NCBI RefSeq assembly: GCF_964355755.1
Contig: NC_092671.1
Coordinates: 6,027,001-6,087,000 of the forward strand
Direction: 5' to 3'
Length of the DNA stretch: 60,000 bases
Source of the DNA: Antedon mediterranea
Lineage: Eukaryota; Echinodermata; Crinoidea; Comatulida; Antedonidae
Shown here: in pieces, positions 29,061 through 40,216 of the stretch
Layout: each line of letters opens with the position of its first letter
Position numbering within the stretch: position 1 is the first letter of the stretch
Made by a program: the position numbers and the translations under genes
The notes under the pieces: generated by a model
The model's database searches: none
Told to the model about the DNA's origin: nothing
Seen by the model: only the letters and a program-made list of their open reading frames with translations

Positions 29061-32000
29061 GTACTATATATCATTAATGTTTTTTGTATGTTTCTGTACA
29101 AGTGTGATTGTGACAACATTTGAGAATTTAAAACTATTTTAGTATGTGACATTTACTATACTTCACCACCTCTCTGCATCTCCTCTCATTTCTACTCCCT
29201 CTTTCCTCACAAATTACTTTTTATTCCATCTTTCCCACTTTTTCAATCCATTCTACACCCATTTCATAATCTTAGGTTTTCTTTACTGGTCTACAATTAT
29301 TTACCCCCAAAATATATTCTTAGCTTTTTCACAACATTTAGGCTTTAATGGATGTTTTAACAATACAATAAAATACAATTACATTTATTCATTAAATCAC
29401 AAATAAAATAATAGTACATGTACAATGATTCAAGAAAATGATGAAATCATGTTCTTGAGCAACTACTAGGTGTCTAGATATAAAGTTGTCCTCATTTAGG
29501 GTTCATTGTTTATTGGCGAACGAAGCAAAGAAATTGTTTACACTAAATTTTAGAAATGTTATCACACATATGTTGTGATGTTACATTCATGTGAATGTTT
29601 CTGAAAATTATAGACATAAAGGTTAAGAGTGAGTCTGAGTACCGTATGTTATAATACCTTAGAGATGCATAAATTTATCTTATATGCAAGTTGTCTTTTA
29701 CATTTTAACAAAAATGGCAAACAATGATTTTAATTAATAAAGTGTTACAGTAAAATAAAATAAATTTTTAATTTTATTATATTTTGCAATATGATTTATG
29801 ATTTATTTAATTCATTTGGTACGTACATGGATTGTATTTGAAATATAATATTATTCTTCTTAAATTTATGTTCGATTTGAAAACAAGTTTTTTGTATATT
29901 TAATCAAAAGGTGTGTTTTTAATCTAGGTTTTTTCCGACGAAGTATCACAAAAAATGCAGTATATAAATGCACAAGAGGAGGCAATTGCGAGATGGATAT
30001 GTACATGAGACGGAAATGTCAAGAATGTCGTTTACGAAAGTGTCGCGACGTAGGGATGTTAGCAGAATGTGAGTATAGCATGCCCTCGGCATTGGTTAGT
30101 GACAGGAAATGCTACAACGGTTCTTTACATAATTAAGTGATAGTGTTTTGAAAATAGCATTTAGATTTATAAACACAGATATGAAGAAGATGTTTTTAAT
30201 GCTCACAGATGCACTTGCTCTATGGTCATTTCAATCATATAATATTTATACATTTGGCTCATGTGCACTTTCAAGAACATAGTACATTTATTTTAGATGA
30301 GTAGGGGGTTACCCTGGTGTACTAGTAAGCACATGCCACTGTCACATAGCTGGGCTCTCTGGGAGAACAGTCTTTGACTAAAGAGGTCACTCATTAGCGA
30401 GACACACGTCATTCAGGCGACAGTGGGTTTCCCGATTTTGAGCCAGCATACCGAATAAATAAAATAAAATTATATAAAAATATTATAGGGTTAGCGTTAT
30501 ATATACCTGATGACATTTTTTTGTAATTTTCTATGATATAGTAATATCCAGAGGATTTCTTTCCACTTTTATTAGCTATTGAATACTATATAAATGTTTA
30601 TATTTCAGGTTTATTAACGGAAGAACAATGTAAATCAAAACGACAACGAAAAATGCTTAAAAAACAGCAACAATCCTTTGACCTACCATCTCCGCAGCAG
30701 AGTGGCGAAGACATTAGCGCCACCGTCTTTCAACTATCTGACGATCAACAACTGATTATAGAAACGTTGGTGAATTCACACAAAGAGTTAGAAATTCCGG
30801 GACCGGAGGACTTGCATAAAGTTACAGTAAGTAAATTTGTAGCTCTTCCTTAAACCTATCTCCCGCCCCCTGATAAACGTATTTGTATTGGTGGTATATG
30901 ATCAGTTGCACAAGGTATGCTTTAATGGTAATCTCATGTATTAAATTGTTCTAACAAATTTATTCTTTATTTGTTTTTACTTTATTGTTCTTATTGTCTG
31001 ATATTTTAAAATTCTAAGTTAAAAAATATAACATTTTTAAAAACTTTTTCTAAAAATAAATCCATTTAAAATTTTGAGATTTTCAAATATTGGTTACAAT
31101 ATTTATTCTATTGCAATTTATTTAAATCCCAATAAATTTAAAATTAAAAAATTTTTTAAAATAAATAAATCCATTTAAAATGTTGGTAATACAAAATTCA
31201 TTCTATTGCAATTTGTTTAAATCTTAATAAAACTTAATTTATGCCATTTTGAATGAAATTATAATAATAACTTTATTGATTGTGGTTATATTATATCAAT
31301 TAAAATTGTAAAATGTTTATTCTAATGCTATTTGTAATTTTTTAGTCTAGTAATTTCAGTAATTGTCTAGTAGTTTACGCTTTATATGTATTGGTGGACA
31401 GTAGTGGTGGTGGTGTCTAACTATTCTTATCAATATTGATGCTATGCTTGGCTTTATATTATTCCTTGTACACAATATAAACACCTACTATAACTAATTA
31501 TTAAATAATGCGTGTTCATTTACATAAAGTTGACGCCAAACTAGTTTGTTTAGTGTAAATATAAATAATATTTTATATATTATAAAATATATTAATAAAT
31601 ACAGTTAGTTGATGGTAGATGTTTTTGTGCATTATACTAAGAATTACTTTTTATAAAAATCTACCGTTACTTAAAAAGAACTTTATCAAAATATCTTGTT
31701 ATTTTTTTTATTCAGAAAAAATATTAAATTTATTAGAATTTATTTCTAAAATGTTAACACAATTTATAAAGATAACTATTACATAAATGAGAATTGCCAA
31801 CTAAATTAATAAATAGTATTTTATGACTATTTGACTAAATTACTGAATGAAAATACAAATAGCCTTTTTACCATTATATCTATGGATTGCTTATTACTTT
31901 TGTTTTTCTTATTTTTTAATGATTAAATCACAGCTTTACACTCTACCTACACAGGTTTACTTTCTTGCAATATAACTTTATATGTTTCTTTACAAAGTGT

Positions 32001-35000
32001 AGTTTCTTTTGTAAATACAAAAATCACTTAGTTTTACAAGAAATATTTATGTCACACTTTCTGTTTCCTTTGTTTTTTGTGTGTCTTTTTTTCCTTCGTT
32101 TGTGTCTGTGGCACTTTTGCTTCAACTTACTCTTTGTTTTGTCAATCAGCCGTGGTTAGAGACCAATAACTGGAAAGGGAAATTACAAGGTACAACCGAG
32201 GTGAGGTTCATGAATATTAATATCATAATTTGCATGCATGTGCTTTTTTATTGCATGTTGATTTTTTTTAACCGCCCTCTGTTGGTGGTATATCATGGTG
32301 AGTAAATCTTTTTTTTTTCATGCATGACCCGTTTCGCCTGTTAACATTTATACAGTAGAATTTTGCTCATTTACATATTATATTTTTCCTTTGTAATTCA
32401 ATTCATGCACAACAATGGAATGAAACTATATCATGATTTATGCATAATTATGTGTGTATTGTCTAACACTAAAATAACTATATAGTACAGAACACATAAA
32501 TTAACATAATAATATTAATAGGAATGTTTGCCATTTATAACAAATTTCATTTCATGCCATCATGTGTTATTATGTAACAACCTGAATCATTAATGCTCAG
32601 AGGTTACAAGTTGAATTTACTGTGTATGTGTGAATGCTTTTCTGATTCTATCAAAGAGAAGTGGTCGAGTGGGTGCATATCCACTTAAATATTACAAGAG
32701 AGATGAATATCACATACATTTATTTAGATTAGACCATAATACATATTAGAATACCTGTATTATGAAAGAGATGTAAAGTGGTTTTCAAACATGAATGTTG
32801 TACAAAGTGAAATGCAAATTAACCATTTTATACTAAATCCTCCAAAAATGAGCTTGACACTGAGGTTTGAAGGACACCAATATGTGTGTGATATTGTTTA
32901 ATCATATTAATAGCAACAAAAAAGCTTTGTTTATTCATTATAAAATATTTGCTATCAACATACTTACAACAAATTATAAATGTATCCACTATGATTCAAT
33001 AGGAAGAATGCTTTCATATTTAACCTATGACCTTTGACATCATCCTCTGCATGTGTGTGCATCAATTTCATGTTACCATGAATTCAAGCATCTTTTGAGA
33101 TTTCTTTGCTACAAGCAATGCTACATTGTTAAATTAATGTCTTTTTACAGGTTTGAGTTTGAATGGTAACAATACCATTCTACAGTTAGATTAAAGGATC
33201 TTCCAATCCAATGTAAATACATAATCTCTGAAAGGTTAGACAATTCCCAGAAAATCACAACCAAAAAATTCATAGAATTCTAAGGACACACAATTTTTTT
33301 GTAAAGAAAAATTAAATTTTACCATATTTTACATAGAAATAAATGTTATGTACAACGTACATGAAGAGGCTTTATGTACAGCTTTTGTACTTGTAGTATT
33401 ATTAAATAATTCATTTTCTTTTTTTCTCAGCCTTGGCTTGAAAGTCAACAACAAAATAATACTCCTCTCCCGTCAACTCTTCCCAATTTACAAAAAGTGG
33501 ATGGAGAAGCGCTTCAATGCCGTTTTGCACATATTACAGAGCTTACTATACTCACAATTCAGCTGATTGTAGAGTTTAGTAAAAAGATACCAGGATTTTT
33601 GGAACTCAGTCGTGAAGACCAGATAGTCCTTTTAAAGGTTTGTTTTTATATTTGTTAATTTTTTTTTTTTTTAATTCACTATTTCACCCAGAGGCTCCGC
33701 ACAAGGCAAAGCCTTAGTCTCGAGGAGCCTCTGCCACATATAACAATTTATTCAAACCTGTCCTGACCCTAGTAGTAATTAAAGGTAACCTATGACTGAT
33801 TTTATCTCAATGGTTCTTTTTTTCTTTTTACAATAGGGTTCTGCTATTGAAATTATGCTGTTGCGTACTGCTTTAAGGTACGATGTGGAGAATGACGCTA
33901 TTATGTTTGGTAATGAACAGCCTTACACACGAAAGCAGCTTCACGATGGCGGAATTGGAGATCTTGTTGATCCTATGTTTGATTTTGCAAAAGGGATGTC
34001 CGAGTTGGATTTGGATTATACTGAATATGTCCTGTTAATGGCAGTTGCTATACTCTCTTCTGGTAGGTAGTTTTACAGAATATGTTCTGTTAATGACAGT
34101 TGCTATACTCTCTTGTGCTAGGTAGTTTATACTGAATATGTTCTGTTATGGCAGTTGCTATAGTACTCTCTTCTGGTAGTTTATACTGAATATGTTCTGT
34201 TATGGCAGTTGCTACAGTACTCTCTTCTGGTAGTTTATACTGAATATGTTCTGTTATGGCAGTTGCTATAGTACTCTCTTCTGGTAGTTTATACTGAATA
34301 TGTTCTGTTAATGGCAGTTGCTACAGTACTCTCTTCTGGTAGTTTATACTGAATATGTTCTGTTAATGGCAGTTGCTACAGTACTCTCTTCTGGTAGTTT
34401 ATACTGAATATGTTCTGTTAATGGCAGTTGCTACAGTACTCTCTTCTGGTAGTTTATACTGAATATGTTCTGTTAATGGCAGTTGCTACAGTACTCTCTT
34501 CTGGTAGTTTATACTGAATATGTTCTGTTAATGGCAGTTGCTACAGTACTCTCTTCTGGTAGTTTATACTGAATATGTTCTGTTAATGGCAGTTGCTACA
34601 GTACTCTCTTCTGGTAGTTTATACAGAATATGTTCTGTTATGGCAGTTGCTATAGTACTCTCTTCTGGTAGTTTATACTGAATATGTTCTGTTAATGGCA
34701 GTTGCTACAGTACTCTCTTCTGGTAGTTTATACAGAATATGTTCTGTTATGGCAGTTGCTATAGTACTCTCTTCTGGTAGTTTATACTGAATATGTTCTG
34801 TTAATGGCAGTTGCTACAGTACTCTCTTCTGGTAGTTTATACTGAATATGTTCTGTTAATGGCAGTTGCTACAGTACTCTCTTCTGGTAGTTTATACTGA
34901 ATATGTTCTGTTAATGGCAGTTGCTATACTCTCTTCTGGTAGTTTATACTGAATATGTTCTGTTATGGCAGTTGCTATAGTACTCTCTTCTGGTAGTTTA

Positions 35001-35826
35001 TACTGAATATGTTCTGTTAATGGCAGTTGCTACAGTACTCTCTTCTGGTAGTTTATACAGAATATGTTCTGTTATGGCAGTTGCTATAGTACTCTCTTCT
35101 GGTAGTTTATACAGAAAATGTTCTGTTAATGGCAGTTGCTATACTCTCTTCTGCTAGGTAGTTTATACAGAATATGTTCTGTTAATGGCAGTTGCTACAG
35201 TACTCTCTTCTGGTAGTTTATACTAAATATGTTCTGTTACTTTATACTGAATATGTTCTGTTAATGACAGTTGCTATACTCTCTTCGGGTAGGTAGTTTA
35301 TACAGAATATTTTCTGTTAATGGCAGTTGCTATACTCTCTTCTAGTAGGTAGTTTATACAGAATAAGTTCTCCATTATGATATCTTATTAATAGCAAAAC
35401 AGTGATAAATACCATGGGTTTTTTTTTGTGTACTACATTCCAAATTTCAACCTGCAAAGCTTGTCTTAATTGAGTAACAATTTTGTAACTTGAGGTACAC
35501 ACAATGTGCTAAACTTGGCATCCATATATGTACATTTAATTTATTTTCATTATTCATTTATGAATGTTTGCTTCTTTTCTTCAGATCGACCGTCTGTACA
35601 AGACAAAGAAAAAGTTGACGAAGTCCAAGAGGGTTATCTTGAGATTTTAAGATCATATTTACGTATACGACGACCAAAAGAGACATTATTATTACCAAAG
35701 GTTTTGATGAAACTTACAGAATTAAGGACACTAAACAACAGTCACTCAGAGCTATTGTTTCAGTTAAAATTAGCTGATCAAAAGATTCCTCCGCTGCTGT
35801 CTGAGATATGGGATGTAAACGCTTAA
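28782..35826 (+). CDS. NR1H: NR1H-group nuclear receptor (FXR/LXR/EcR type), spliced
   Basis: Ligand-activated transcription factor acting in the nucleus, expected to pair with RXR as NR1H members do. Coding exons 28782-29060, 29928-30068, 30609-30826, 33431-33637, 33837-34062 and 35585-35826 join with matching phases (1,1,1,0,0,1) and GT-AG borders. With the candidate start exon at 16681 the product is 447 aa. Both zinc fingers are complete: C-x2-C-x13-C-x2-C (Cys 82, 85, 99, 102) and C-x5-C-x9-C-x2-C (118, 124, 134, 137), with P-box CEGCKG. The LBD has the [16 protein letters not shown] signature and ends in AF-2 [21 protein letters not shown]-type motif sits in the A/B region. The DBD through QCKSKR is very close to FXR. 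In the [18 protein letters not shown] and [13 protein letters not shown] read like EcR, and the C-terminus like LXR. Which NR1H paralogue it is remains open. Confidence 0.95.
29061..29927 (+). other. NR1H intron between the zinc-finger exons
   Basis: AT-rich intron with a pyrimidine-rich stretch at 29160-29300 that stays open as an 86-codon frame but is low-complexity Ser/Phe/Leu. I see no conserved protein or repeat in it. Confidence 0.7.
29928..30068 (+). CDS. NR1H: NR1H exon: second zinc finger
   Basis: It starts after AATCTAG and ends at the donor GTGAGT. It reads [14 protein letters not shown], the D-box CTRGGNC, then [17 protein letters not shown] and the start of the C-terminal extension. 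All four cysteines and the basic recognition residues are present. '[10 protein letters not shown]' and 'GMLAEC' are FXR/EcR-type spellings rather than LXR. Confidence 0.97.
30069..30608 (+). repeat. NR1H intron with a possible SINE-like insert at 30300-30478
   Basis: Between 30300 and 30450 the base composition becomes unlike the flanks, and the stretch ends in an (AATAA)-type A-rich tail near 30453-30470. This suggests a short retroposed sequence. I could not find clear A and B boxes, so the class is uncertain. Confidence 0.3.
30609..30826 (+). CDS. NR1H: NR1H exon: hinge and start of the ligand-binding domain
   Basis: Acceptor TATTTCAG; donor ACA|GTAAGT, ending in phase 0. It begins [11 protein letters not shown], the FXR-type end of the DBD extension, runs through a basic and then Gln/Ser-rich hinge, and enters LBD helix 1 ([19 protein letters not shown]). 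It ends HKVT, which in LXR is followed directly by PW. Confidence 0.95.
30827..32149 (+). other. NR1H intron, AT-rich
   Basis: Strongly A/T-rich (especially 30960-31900) with repeated ATTTAAAATTTTG-like words around 31060-31200. This suggests a short local duplication. No coding potential or recognisable element was seen. Confidence 0.6.
32150..32200 (+). CDS. NR1H: NR1H optional 51-nt cassette exon (predicted)
   Basis: Preceded by a pyrimidine-rich tract ending TCAATCAG and followed by GAG|GTGAGG. It is phase 0 at both ends, 17 codons with no stop, reading [17 protein letters not shown]. The constitutive exon at 33431 begins with the same PWLE. The exon can therefore be included or skipped without changing frame, adding 17 residues between helix 1 and helix 3. 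Its use is inferred from splice sites and frame only. Confidence 0.6.
32201..33430 (+). other. NR1H intron after the cassette exon
   Basis: Unremarkable AT-rich intron with a T-rich acceptor tract at its 3' end. I see no second cassette and no recognisable repeat. Confidence 0.6.
33431..33637 (+). CDS. NR1H: NR1H exon: LBD helices 3-4
   Basis: Acceptor TTTTTCTCAG; donor AAG|GTTTGT; 69 codons, phase 0 at both ends. It starts PWLESQQQ, has a Gln/Asn/Pro-rich linker, then [19 protein letters not shown] and the LBD signature through [11 protein letters not shown]. The RFAH and LSREDQI spellings match LXR, while [10 protein letters not shown] matches EcR. Confidence 0.97.
33638..33836 (+). repeat. 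Short NR1H intron with a two-part hairpin
   Basis: CAGAGGCTCC at 33689-33698 pairs with GGAGCCTCTG at 33724-33733. Inside it, AAGGC/GCCTT pair across an AAA loop (33703-33715). The hairpin directly follows an oligo-T run. It may be the end of an old insertion or an RNA structure. Confidence 0.55.
33837..34062 (+). CDS. NR1H: NR1H exon: LBD helices 5-8
   Basis: Acceptor TTTTTACAATAG; donor CTG|GTAGGT; ends in phase 1. It encodes [16 protein letters not shown], a beta-turn region containing FGNEQPYTR, and a helix ending [12 protein letters not shown]. The last ~50 nt and the donor are the apparent source of the minisatellite that begins at the next base. Failing to splice here meets an in-frame TAG at 34068-34070. 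Confidence 0.97.
34063..35372 (+). repeat. Minisatellite derived from the preceding NR1H exon end
   Basis: About two dozen head-to-tail units of 54-55 bp (by eye), starting at the first intronic base. The unit matches the last ~50 coding bases of the exon 33837-34062 plus its splice donor (tactgaatatgttctgtta ... ctcttctggtag). Most internal units carry a 4-bp insert (cagt/tagt) after 'ttgcta'. Units at both edges and a few inside lack it, as the exon does. Variants include 'acagaatatg' and 'ttatgg' for 'ttaatgg'. Each complete unit retains a GTAG donor-like site. Confidence 0.95.
35585..35826 (+). CDS. NR1H: NR1H last coding exon: LBD helices 9-12 and AF-2
   Basis: Acceptor CTTTTCTTCAG. The split codon G|AT restores the SSDRPSVQD junction seen in NR1H proteins. 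It continues through [28 protein letters not shown] and the activation helix [10 protein letters not shown], then TAA at 35824-35826. Length and ending are normal for the family. Confidence 0.97.
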
Positions 35827-37262
35827 TGTCCAGCGCCCTCTTTGAACATGATGACGGTACATGCATATTGTGTTTTGTAGCATTGGCTTTCAAAATGAAT
35901 ATTGAATGATGGGAAGACTTGTCTCTCTCCAAGAAGAAGTAGTAAACATCAGATTTATTGACAGCAGAGTTTTCGGTCTTGTTGTTGAAGAGCATGAACA
36001 AGTCTCTCTCTGCTCATGAGGGTTTAACAAAGGTGTATAAAGTTTTAAGATGTACAGATGAGATTTAGCCCTCAGTAGATTTTTTTTAAATAATGACCTA
36101 TTTGACATAAAGAACCTTCTAACTGTTACTCATACTGGTAATTTCTCAATATTCTATTTTAATCATATTTTAAACATTCTTTTCATCAAACTATTTTCTT
36201 TCTTTTCAAACTATTTTCTTTCTCTTCAATTTGGATTGAAACTTTATAAAACAAACTTTCTTACAAAGTATTTGTAGGTGTATGTAATCTAATTATTACT
36301 GTAGAAGTGAGTAAATGGTTACATCTATCGGCACACTATACTATGAGCTTTGCATATTCAAAGTTCCGGTTCACTCCAAATTTTTTCTGCCATCAATGTG
36401 ACAAATTTATCACAATGTACTAAAAGCATTTAATATTATTTTTTTAATAAAGATATTTAATTTTTTGTAATTATTATGCTTAGACAAATGTAATTGACTA
36501 TTAAGCATAGTTCTAAACAAATTCTTAGTTGAAAACAAAAAACAGTAAGATATATATGAATAATAGAATTTTGAGAGGAGATGATATCCTTAGCTTTTAT
36601 AATAGGTAAAAATCCACTGAATAACAAAACAATGTTTAATTGTTTAATTATCCTAAATTAGTTTTTTGATAATTATTAGCAAAGTTAATGGAGGACTTGG
36701 TGTGGCCAATCCATATCTTTTTGCATGTGTAATTGTTGAGTGACTGTAGCCAGGAAGAAAATGTGCGAAAATCCAAAGATTTGCATACAAAATATACACA
36801 TGTTAATAGTTATGGTATCAAATAATAAAACAAATAACACACACACAATTTCTATGTTTGCCAAAACATATTTAATTTTCAAATGCTAATTTAGTGCCAC
36901 GAAATATCTACTTCTATATCATTTAGATTCTCTGTATTTCTTTATAGTATACCAAATATCTGAGAAAGCAAATTATTAAGTATGTGTATATTATGTATTG
37001 TTTGATAGATATCTATATTTCATTTTTATTTTATCTTCAAGTGTAATGTTTTCTGTCCATTATTTTTATCTGCCTAATTCTCCCATTTTTTGCTGCAACA
37101 ATTTTCTTTAAAAAAAAAAAATTATTACAGAATTCATGTATGAGAGTGTGTGAAATTTATTGCAGAACTAATGTTATTATAAAAGTACAGAGAATTCTGT
37201 AATTGTTAATTGTAAATATTGAACAAATTGTTTGTAAGAATAGAATTCAGTTTTTAAATAAA
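35827..37262 (+). other. Probable NR1H 3'UTR
   Basis: Noncoding sequence after the stop. AATAAA poly(A) signals are at 36446-36451 and 37257-37262, and either could end the transcript. Two near-identical 'aaactattttctttc' words lie at about 36187-36222. The true end cannot be fixed from sequence alone. Confidence 0.5.
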
Positions 37263-38579
37263 ACAAAAGTTTAGCTATAAAAGAATGATGAATGTGAGCC
37301 GGGAATTATTTGGAATGATTTTCTAGAATTCCTGTTTCAATATAGTTTCAAATTGTTCAGGCCGAGTTTAAGTCTTCATTGTCTTGATTTTGAGTTTATA
37401 GGTACTGTTTATTTTCTATATCATTTTTAGAATTTTTAAAGAGCAGCTAATTTACTTCAATAACAATGTAGATTGTGATTATGAAATATTTTCTTAAGTA
37501 TCAAATTGATTTTTAATTAAAGAAAAATGGCTTTAACAAGGTGCAAATAACGCCATCAAAGGCATAAAAAATGGCGTTTAGTTTTTAAATTCCTAAAAGA
37601 CCGTTTGCAACACTGTCAGCTGCCAAATTCTATTAATGTAATATCTCCAATGTTTCTTCTTTTCTTTAAAGAAAGTATGGGCAATATGAGCATATTATAT
37701 TTAAAAACTCTTACAGTTGTTCCATAATTGAGATATAATATCTCTATTATACAAAGGCAGGGAAAAAAACTGGGGATTTTTAAAATTGCACATAATTAAG
37801 TTAATGGAGAGCCCCATGTGATTCAAAGTATTTCCACATCCCACACGAATGACTAATGAGCGCTCAGAGGAGGGTTGTCAGGGGCCTTTTAGCCCCACTG
37901 TCCCACACCCCAAACAATCTTACGCATACCCAAGCCACCCCTCAAAACAAATGTCAACTGATTTACACCAGTAATCTCAATTACAATAAATAAAATGGTT
38001 TGTAGTTGACATTTAGGAGGATTTTATAATAGAATAACCTTTGAACAATCTCAACCATCTGACTTGTTGATTGATTCTAAACTGGATTTGTGCTAAGTGG
38101 CACCCACTGTATCAATAAAACAGCTTGATTTTTTATAGAGAGTATTAATTATGGTTTTGCTTGATAAAGTCCAAAGTTTGTCAAATTTAATTTGAGACCA
38201 TATCATATCGTACAGTTTGGAGCAAAGGTTTTTTTAATTTGTCAAAATATATCATAGTTTTTTAATCGAATGTTTATTCATTTCTTAGTGTGTTATCTTC
38301 GTTACCTATATCATCACCCACAAGTGTTATTATTTGATGATTTGGACGCCACGAGGGTGTCAAAATAAATGAGTGATGGTGTACATTTATTTGTTGACTT
38401 TAGTTTTATTTTTTTAATTGTTTATTTTAACATAAGAATCAATAGATGGTTCCACGAAGAGCGTTATTCAGCTTGTACTTGTTTCTGTGAACTGATAATT
38501 TATATAACGATTTTAAGATTTCAAATAATTGAAAACCTGATACAGAAGTTACTGGCACTTATTAAGGCCTACAAGTGGT
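37263..38579. other. Intergenic between the convergent genes, left part
   Basis: No gene or clear repeat ends. Ordinary AT-rich sequence; the open frame at 38369-38590 has no support. Confidence 0.5.
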
Positions 38580-38760
38580 CAGTGGTGTAACGGCTATGAA
38601 CACTCTCTGGCCTGGAGGTTATGGTGGCCCTGAGCAGTTCTGGGATGAAAAAAGACATTAAAATAAGTCGAAAAAGGTTATAAACGTCCGAGGCTTCCAG
38701 CGTTGGAGGGCCACTTAGGCTTCCTAAACCAGGGCCTCAGACCTCTGTGTTACGTTACTG
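38580..38760. mobile_element. hAT-like MITE
   Basis: The ends CAGTGGTGTAAC and GTTACGTTACTG are imperfect inverted repeats. Inside are further inverse matches (ggccctgagc near the left end, gggcctcag near the right). CAGTGGCGTAAC-like ends are common in hAT-type MITEs. An 8-bp target duplication is not clear. Confidence 0.6.
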
Positions 38761-39219
38761 ACTGGTAGAATACACAGTAATGGGTAAATGACAACCATTG
38801 TTGTGAAGTAGCAATTTGGGATAGCACCTTAATCTGATGTGCCCTATCCGGCATTTAAATGTCATACCAATTTCTAATAGTTCACACATAGTCATTCTGT
38901 TGTGGACAGACACTAGAGAGACAGACCCTTAGCGGAGAAGCATGTACAGTAGTACCAAAAACAATGGTAGTAGTCCACAGTGCCAAGAGCAATGATGAAT
39001 GGCACTATCCAAAATGTACACATCATCATCATCATACTTTTTGTTCTACTTTAAAGGCCGCAAGGCATGGCTCTGTATGTATAAATCTATTACTACAAAG
39101 TCATTGCTGCAGTTGGCCGACATTTAAACAAAAATTGGTGTATATCAACATTCCTGCCATGACATTCACACACATTGTTTGATTTGGATTTCTTGGTAGA
39201 ATCAAACAGTGTATCAAGA
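38761..39219. other. Intergenic, no gene
   Basis: A short (ATC)n run at about 39021-39034 and the open frame over it are low complexity. Nothing else recognised. Confidence 0.5.
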
Positions 39220-39246
39220 CAGGGAGTTGTATTTTACAACTCCCTG
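39220..39246. repeat. Perfect hairpin, 12-bp arms
   Basis: CAGGGAGTTGTA, loop TTT, TACAACTCCCTG. The same hairpin occurs inverted at 40450-40475. Confidence 0.95.
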
Positions 39247-39984
39247 ATCAAGATGTGCTGCTCCATCTGTCAGGACTAACCAACTTATAAGTTCACCTTG
39301 AAATTAATATATAAAGCTTAGCATTTCTGATATTCTTTTTGCCCATTTTAAATTGTTCAGATTGCTGAAATATTCATGTAAAACATGTTGTACAAAATAG
39401 ATCTACACACTGGGAAAATGGTTGGGAAGTTTGGTACAAAATGAAAGGCCACATTTTTTCTCTTTGTAGTAAAACTATTGACATTTGTGGTCCCTCAATA
39501 TATGCTTTTCATACTTTAATATTCAACTTTTGCACAGACGATTTTGATTTAAAAAATCTTATTTTTCTAAAAAAAACCTATATTTTTCATACTACCTAAA
39601 GTGACTAGATTTAACTATGTCGGCTGCTAGGTCATTAAAAAAAACAGGTCAGGTGATCAAATCCATTTGACCTTTACGACCTCAGAGTCAATGCTGTCCT
39701 GTTTTTTTGCTCTTAAAACTATGCTCATCTGTTCAATAAAACACAGAATTTTACTTCTGAGAAAACTTTTAATGATCATTATCGATTTGTAGCCGCCATT
39801 ATAAATAAATAGCTTGATCCTAGAGTTCTGTAGTAAAACTTAGAATCATAAAATTGTAGAAGTAGGTCTGAAATTCTGACACATATCTCAACAAATTTAA
39901 GAAGTGACTTTATTTAATTTTAGCATTGTAAATTTTGTATTTAAATTTACTTTTCTTTATCCTTCAGTCTTCTAGTAACTAACC

Positions 39985-40216
39985 CTCTATGATCTGATCA
40001 TAGAGGTTTACCACCATAGTCAGATCATAGCGCTATACCTCCATGGTTAGATCATAGATGTATACCGCCATAGTTAGATCATAGAGATATACCTCCATGG
40101 TCAGATCATAGAGGTATACCTCCATGGTTAGATCATAGAGTTATAATACCTCCATGGTCAGATCATAGAGGTACCTCTATGACCTGATCATATAGGTATA
40201 CCCCCATGGTCAGATT
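39985..40216. repeat. Minisatellite, unit about 35-37 bp, about seven copies
   Basis: The unit is close to 'gatcatagaggtatacctcc' then 'atggt(t/c)a'. The units are partly self-complementary (atagaggta/tacctctat), and one near 40170-40190 appears in inverse order (gtacctctatgacctgatca). Confidence 0.9.

Noticed and set aside
29146-29406. 86-codon open frame in the zinc-finger intron
   Set aside because: Low complexity Ser/Phe/His; lies within a well-defined intron.
34063-35372. CRISPR-like array
   Set aside because: Head-to-tail repeats without unique spacers, in a eukaryotic intron.
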